Shown here: positions 58,514 through 64,000 of the stretch, in pieces
Position numbering within the stretch: position 1 is the stretch's first letter
How the letters are laid out: the number at the start of each line of letters is the position of its first letter
DNA from: Gremmenia infestans
Taxonomy: Eukaryota > Ascomycota > Leotiomycetes > Helotiales > Hamatocanthoscyphaceae
Reading direction: 5' to 3'
DNA length: 64,000 bases
Assembly (NCBI GenBank): GCA_032629725.1
Contig: JAFEVB010000001.1
Location: forward strand, 1-64,000
The notes under the pieces: generated by a model
The model's input: the letters and a program-made list of their open reading frames with translations, nothing else
Databases searched by the model: none
Told to the model about the DNA's origin: nothing
Translations under genes and position numbers: made by a program

Positions 58514-59358
58514 TTTTGCCTTGGCGCTCTAGAAGGTGTTGGGTTGGTATGTATACTGTATCTCAACTCATGAAACATGGTCTCTGCTTGCACAGGGGCA
58601 AGGCCATTGATAGTGGCTAATATGATATCTAATAAATGTACTCTTCTCTCTTGCAAACTACGGCTTCTACTCATATCGATGCAGCATCATGGCCTACTTA
58701 AGAACGCAGTTAATGCAGCCTCGAGGTGTGATAGCCTCATATTTACATTAAACACCGTCAGCCTTATCGAGAGTTTTTCGAACGAGTAGCGAAAAGTCGA
58801 TCTGGACAGTCAGGCCCCCTAGAAGTCTCACGCTACGACAATCAAAAGCCGGGGGAAATTCTACGTACTTTGGTGTAAAGTGAAAGCAGTATCGAGGAAC
58901 TGTGAGACCCTATGCTGCAAATGTAAGGTGAGGGTCTCTTGATACTGCACTGCCAACCCGATTGACTCCCGCCGGGTCGATATTCCCCGCCGCTGATTGG
59001 CCTGCGTAAGCGAGGACTGCCCGCCCCCTTTCCTTTCGTCCCTTGTGCGACCGGAGACCACCCTCGACCCGGCCATGGCAGAAACATAATATATCACGCC
59101 TGCGCGTCTTGGCCATTTGTCTTTCTTCTTTTCCACGAGCGACCGCACTGATGCCCAATCTTAAGCCGGTCCTATCCCCAACGCGGCGTGCGTCTACGTG
59201 TGCGAATACTTATAGAGCAGCAAAGGGCTATTCTTAAAATGAAGGGCTCAGCTTTGCTGTCTATATCGCGGGTGAAAGGCTGTGCGACTGACATTCAAAG
59301 ACGCCCAAGCTGATTTCGAATACGGAGTTTATATAGAGCCTCAGGAATATAGTTTATA
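58514..59358. other. intergenic spacer with overlapping unsupported frames
   Basis: 845 bp. The GC-richer part 58900-59240 keeps several frames open on both strands at once, which is a composition effect and not a gene. Confidence 0.5.
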
Positions 59359-60768
59359 TTATGTTCCGGAATTATTACTATCATAATATTCTCTCGCAGC
59401 AAATCTCATCTCTACGGCTCCGACATCAAATACAGCAACTACATTCTTCAAAAAAGTGCAACCGAGAACATATTTATCAGTCGTTGGATCAGACCCTTCA
59501 TTGTAGATACCCGAAACGCAAATATCATTGCCATCAACATCCGTTCCAGAGACTTGGATCATGTCAATTGGATTTGTCCAGAATGTAGTCCCCCCAATTG
59601 TCAGCCCTAGTCCAGGAGCCGTGGCGTTGCAGTCGACGTAGTATGTCCCGTCATCGTCAGGCTGATGAATAGCAGGAGGATCATATGCGGCCGCAACAGC
59701 GTCCGCCAATTCCGTAGGGAAGTAACTCAGGGTAGTACCTGAGTCGACAAGGTACGAGTATGCAGTGCCATTAGCCGCCGATGGGATTGAAACATTGTCC
59801 AGCACGACGGCATCCATATTGATGGAGTAGAAATCATATCCCACGGGGTATTTCTGGGTGTTTGCCAGGCGAGTAATAACGATTGGAGTGCTGGTGAATT
59901 CTTCCACGAAATCCACTGGAGGGAGGCCTCCAAGCGCCAGATACCCGGCGGGACCCGAAAGGTCACGCTCGATGGCAAGACTGAACATTGGAGCAACGAG
60001 GCCCTGTTTATACATAGTGGTGAAAATGGGGTCATAAAAGGCGTGAACACTATCATTGTGGGGGTCTGTCCCTACATATGCACGTGTACTGCTCAAGTTA
60101 GTTTCTGTTTTGTTTATCTTGCTATAAGTAATAAGGGGCGTAAATTACACATTAGGATACCCAAGACCAAGAAGACCACTCGACGTGCCATCTCCGTCCC
60201 AAGCCGCGAAATCCACGATTGGGATTGTAGTATTCACAGTGATGCCGGCGAGAGTGAGATTCTCATAGCCTAGGATCCCCGTGAGAAACTCGCCATCTCC
60301 ATACGTAATATTGAAGTTTTCATCGGGAATCTGGACAAACTCGGGTGTCTTGGTATAGGCTGGACCAAAGGCACAAGCTGCTTGCGTCAAGAGAGCGGAT
60401 GTTGTTTGGTTGACGCACGTGAAGTCGGAGTGGATGACCCAAGTATCAGAGCTGCCAGTATCGACGAGGAGTTCAAAGGTCTGATCTCCGAAAGTCACAT
60501 TTGTATCAAATTGAGCGGATCCAAAAAGTGAGATTAATGAGCTGTTTTTCGCGAGTATCGATGACGCAGCGCGGGGGTTATGTCGATCTTTCTTCCGTAG
60601 GGTCAAATAATTCGTGGTTTTCACAAGAGGGCTCGCCGCGCTGAAAGCAATAGGGCGTCGTACTCGGATATCGCGGGTCACTTCAGGAGCATAACTTGCT
60701 GCGATGGGAAGTAGGGCCATGGCCAAGAGTGGAAAAGTGAGTGAGAGCAACATTTTCAACGTGACCAT
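59359..60768 (-). CDS. secreted pepsin-type aspartic protease (family A1)
   Basis: Exons 60768-60149 and 60088-59359 give 449 residues. The first in-frame ATG gives a signal peptide (MLLSLTFPLLAMALLPIAAS). A propeptide of about 60 residues ends near the KKDRHNPRAAS region. The two catalytic Asp lie in LLVDTGSSDTWV and YLVDSGTTLSYFP, with the flap Tyr in NITYGDGEF. Many Asn-x-Ser/Thr sites are present, including one created at the splice junction. No C-terminal anchor is clear, so it is likely secreted to digest protein outside the cell. Confidence 0.93.
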
Positions 60769-61248
60769 TTGACTGGAAATGAAGATAAGATGGGAACATG
60801 ACAAGAAGCCCAAAGTTTCTTATACTTTTCTAAATAATTATACTTTTCTAAAAGTGGTAGCTTTCCATGGCTATGAAGGGCGTAGTCATATTAGCACCAC
60901 AATTAAGAAATTATATCGGTCAAATAACAGGCTCTTAAACCGGGTCAAAGAGTGTAGCTTAGTAAACAAAGGAATAACGGCAATTCCGAGCCTATATTTA
61001 GCTCAAGTTAGTATATGGAATATAGTAGGGGAATAAATGTACGTAAATTACTAGTTAAAATACTGGATTTCGGAGTTCGGACTGCCAAGACAGGTAGCCG
61101 TAGGATCCTTAGACGTACGGCACAGTTACGGCGAAGTGTTTCATATTATGGACGTTTGTATTAAGGTAACCGAAATACCAGACTCGGTTTTAGTAGTATT
61201 ATATCCAGGGAAACTCAGGTACTGATAAATATATGTATTACTAATCCT
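60769..61248. other. AT-rich spacer
   Basis: 480 bp between the protease promoter and the 3' end of the next gene. AT-rich, no gene. A direct repeat of TATACTTTTCTAAA lies near 60819-60853. Confidence 0.5.
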
Positions 61249-62288
61249 TTACTCACCAGACTTCACTTTCTCAACTTCTACTGATCCCTCTTCTCCCGTC
61301 TTATATTCTACATTCCCAGAAGCCTCTACATCGACCTTGATCCTCTTTGGAGTTTCTTGATCAATCTCAACTTCGTCTCCTTCCCCCTCCCCGTTTCTGA
61401 CTTCTTCTTTTCCAACTTCTTCGTTTCCATCTTTCTTCCCACTTTCTTCTTTTCCAACTTCTTCCTTACCCTCATTTTCTTCCATGGCTCCTTCTTTACT
61501 CTCCTCTCCCTTTCCAACTTCTGCTTTTCCCTCATTTCCCGCCTCGGCCTTCCCCGCTCCCATCTTAACTCTAGGCGCGCCCCTGATCTCTCCCCGTAGC
61601 AACTCGACCTCAATAACGACCCTCCCAGCCGCCTTCTCACTCAGCGCATTCTGATCAATATCAAAATACAATCCCCAAAACCCACTTTCTTCCAACACCA
61701 CGCAAAATCCCTCCCAACCTCCAAACGTAAGCCTCCGTTCCTGTCGCGTACAATCCCACGGCCCTTTAAAATTATGTTCCGCATATGGCCGGGCGCCAAA
61801 TTTCAGCTCGTACGTATCACGGTCCACGTAGATCCAATTCATCACAGGGGGGTCATCTGAGATGCTGGAGATTAGGCCCGAGTAGGGCGTGTCTGGGTAG
61901 GGGTGATAATAGCCAGCGAAAGGATGGCCGAAAGGGGTGTTGATACAGGTGTTAGTGTCAATGTAGAGCTGGTGGTGTTAGTAATGAGCTGTACAGCTTG
62001 AGGAACAGGGGTTTCTTGCAACGGTGGGTTTAGAAAGGAAGTCAATCAAGCCAAGTCTGGAGACGAGTTGACCATGCATAGGAAAAGACTCACCTTATCA
62101 CCAGATAGTACGACTCGCCGGTTCTCGAGCAGAGGGCTATACTGTGAAGACTTTGGGCAGCGCAAGATCAGATTGCATTTCCGACTGCGGTGCTCACTCC
62201 GGCGAGCCTTGGAGCGCGTTTCCTTGATGGCCTCGGCTGTACCAAAGATGGCGGACATGCCTACCAGGACAGAAATAACGGAAGCCAT
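61249..62288 (-). CDS. conserved fungal protein of unknown function with Glu/Lys/Gly-rich tail
   Basis: Exons 62288-62094 and 61968-61249 give 304 residues. The conserved part runs from VVLSGDKLYIDTNTCINTPF through AGYYHPYPDTPYSGL and WIYVDRDTYELKFG to GPWDCT..RRLTFGGWEGFCVV. I know this as a recurrent ascomycete protein without assigned function. The N-terminal 20 residues are hydrophobic and may be an anchor. The last 110 residues are made almost only of Glu, Lys, Gly and Val in imperfect VGKEE-type units, which the conserved core does not need. The function is not known to me. Confidence 0.8.
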
Positions 62289-62696
62289 GTCGGATTGCTG
62301 AGCTACACAGATGCAGATGCGATGTGTTGCCTCCAGAGAGGGAGATATAGAGAGAGGTTGAGCAAGACCCACTTCATAAGCTCCCTTGAGCCGAGCAGTA
62401 TGCTAAATCCAGCAGGTCCATCCATGTCTCTCTCGAAATTGACGTGGCTGCTGTACGTCTTGCGTCCAAGTATGGGGTGGGAAAATGGGCGAGCGGTAAA
62501 CAGACACTCTTTTGCACATGTGGCGCTTGAAGTAGAGCAACGAATGAAAATACGTTTCAGGGATACACAAGTCTCATAGTCAACTGAGGAACTCAGACTA
62601 GAATTGGAGAATCATAAACTGATCCCAATATTAATTCGTTTCCCAGAATCATTTACAAGTACTTCATCTTGAGGTAGAAAGATAGTTTTGCCTTAG
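62289..62696. other. promoter of the unknown protein, intergenic
   Basis: 408 bp, no gene seen. Confidence 0.5.
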
Positions 62697-63045
62697 CTAC
62701 CTCCTGATATTATCACACTCATCCGTAAACGCATCCAGCACCGCAGATTCCGATTCTTCCATGGCAGTTTTCAGAATATCAATATACGCATGTTTGGTTC
62801 TGTGCCGCGAGCGAAGCTGGGCTGATGAACTGCGGCCTCCAATACAGCTCATCCTTCGCGCCGAGCCCAATTGCTTAAAAATGCGCGCACGCGGAATATG
62901 ACGGGCTGAGCTGCGGCCCGAAACTCGTCGTACACACTTTTGAAGTCTTGGTGTTCAGCAAGAAGCTCCTTGAACGAGCCGCCCAGATTGCATTGTTCTA
63001 ACCCGTGCATATGCAACTCGGGCTCGAAAACACGAGGTAATACAC
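62697..63045 (-). pseudogene. broken reading frame of unknown family
   Basis: On the minus strand one frame reads EQCNLGGSFKELLAEHQDF and onward to FLSNWARRE before a TGA. The next frame continues with KHAYIDILKTAMEESESAVL and ends at 62697. Both parts look like protein-coding sequence, but a frame change lies between them and no good intron covers it. I do not recognise the family. Confidence 0.4.
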
Positions 63046-63870
63046 TCTACCTCGCATAGAATACATTACACAAAGGTCTCGGCAAGTAGAGACGGCAAGT
63101 AGAGGTTAATATACGTGAGACATGTCTATTCTAATATCGTATGTTGTTTTTGCTTTTCTTTCTCGCGTATAACATAACATACATGACTGGGGCCCCCAGG
63201 GATGATCGAAGGAGGTACAGATATAAGTGGTCCCAACTCGATGGACCGGGTAGATCCGGGCGGGTAGATCTCCCGCATCTTCTGCATATAATATTCTATG
63301 CATATCAAGAAGGGACTCGGTAGATGTCTGTATAGTAAATAGCTAATCTAATCTAAAGAAGCGTATATCTGTATCGGCTTAGACTTCTCGATTTGCACCT
63401 GTAGTCAGCTTTCAAGTAGAATGGGCTTTCCCGCAGACAAGGAATGCATAGGTATAGTCAAGCGTCAATCAGCAGGTTGCAAATCCTTCAGCCGTGAAAG
63501 AGAACAAACCAACAAGCTACGACCTTGCAGAAAGGCGGGGTAGGACGATCAAATATAATAACCAGCGCGAAATTCTCACTGTTTTGCATCTACCGCGTTG
63601 ATCCACTTGGAATATATCGAGATATTCGACATAGTTGGATAGTCCTTGCTACCGAGGCCACACCGGAGGTCTCGAACACGCCTTTCTCGTACGACTTTTT
63701 GGTGCTGTTCTCGTACCTCTTGCACTTTCCATATTAATGACTTCTGAAAAGTGGAAGATGCAAGGTTTCGACTAAGCAGATTCGCGCATAGGAATCTGCC
63801 AAGCGCGTATGCGGAAATGCACCAAAATTTTCAATGTAGATATTCTAGAGCTTCCAAGAGTGAAAGGAAG
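63046..63870. other. intergenic, no gene seen
   Basis: 825 bp with only short frames on both strands. No repeat or gene is recognised. Confidence 0.5.
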
Positions 63871-63880
63871 TATATATAAG
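63871..63880 (+). promoter_or_regulatory. TATA box and CT-rich leader of a gene beyond the window
   Basis: TATATATAAG is followed about 30 bp on by a pyrimidine-rich, C/A-rich leader running to the window end (63901-64000) without an ATG. This is the layout of a strong fungal promoter and 5' leader, so a plus-strand gene probably starts just past 64000. Confidence 0.55.
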
Positions 63881-64000
63881 AGAGTTGTCCACTGTAGAAT
63901 CGCTCCTTTCTTGTTCTATAACTCACAGCAACAAAGCCCAACAGCCTCAGGCAAGTCTCGATCTGCATCTCTTCCAACGCCAAACGTCTCTTCAAAACAC

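Noticed and set aside
57859..58674. 271-codon Arg/Ser-rich frame antisense to regulator (3)
   Set aside because: Composition mirrors the sense codons and no family is recognisable.
58842..59237. Several overlapping frames of 60-95 codons on both strands
   Set aside because: They reflect locally GC-rich sequence without stops; none has a start context or motif.

Overview
The window is one chromosome end of a filamentous ascomycete (Pezizomycotina). It opens with thirteen perfect TAACCC telomere units. Genes are split by short introns (about 48-60 nt, GTRNGT donors, CTRAY-type branch sites), several Zn2Cys6 regulators are present, and POL2 sits next to COX20 as in many filamentous fungi. A leotiomycete is my guess, but the sequence alone does not settle the class. 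All exon structures were joined by eye and checked for frame closure; none was confirmed by transcripts.

Region 1 (1-3757): the telomere abuts a 5'-truncated AtuA-like (acyclic terpene utilisation) reading frame. Next comes an 812-residue protein that fuses a PHBH-type FAD monooxygenase to a long polytopic membrane domain.

Region 2 (4584-24744): a dense accessory block of an epoxide hydrolase, an aldehyde dehydrogenase, a zinc alcohol dehydrogenase, a Baeyer-Villiger monooxygenase (BVMO), an HSL-type esterase, a Ppr1/UaY-like Zn2Cys6 regulator, a sugar-type MFS transporter, two SDRs and a second BVMO. Together they would supply the steps of an alicyclic-ketone or terpenoid ring-cleavage route: alcohol to ketone, ketone to lactone, lactone to hydroxyacid, then aldehyde and diacid. 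Four copies of the palindrome TCGG-N6-CCGA lie in promoters of this block, and I found none elsewhere in the window by eye. This is the best candidate for an undescribed, self-regulated catabolic system.

Region 3 (26226-31258): a second Zn2Cys6 regulator preceded by a 15-unit CTTTCA hexamer array, then gene debris that includes a broken ZNFX1-type helicase fragment, then a 262-residue protein of unknown function.

Region 4 (31744-47187): a TTC36-like TPR protein convergent with 4-hydroxyphenylpyruvate dioxygenase (HPPD), a second aldehyde dehydrogenase, a monocarboxylate-type MFS, a seven-helix rhodopsin-like membrane protein, an O-methyltransferase with a damaged splice acceptor, and an allantoate/anion-type MFS. 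AT-rich gene-poor spacers separate them.

Region 5 (47974-62288): core genes POL2 (DNA polymerase epsilon catalytic subunit) and COX20 share a promoter. They are followed by a third Zn2Cys6 regulator, a secreted pepsin-type aspartic protease and a conserved fungal protein with a Glu/Lys/Gly-rich tail. The last 1.7 kb holds one broken frame and the promoter of a gene starting beyond the window.
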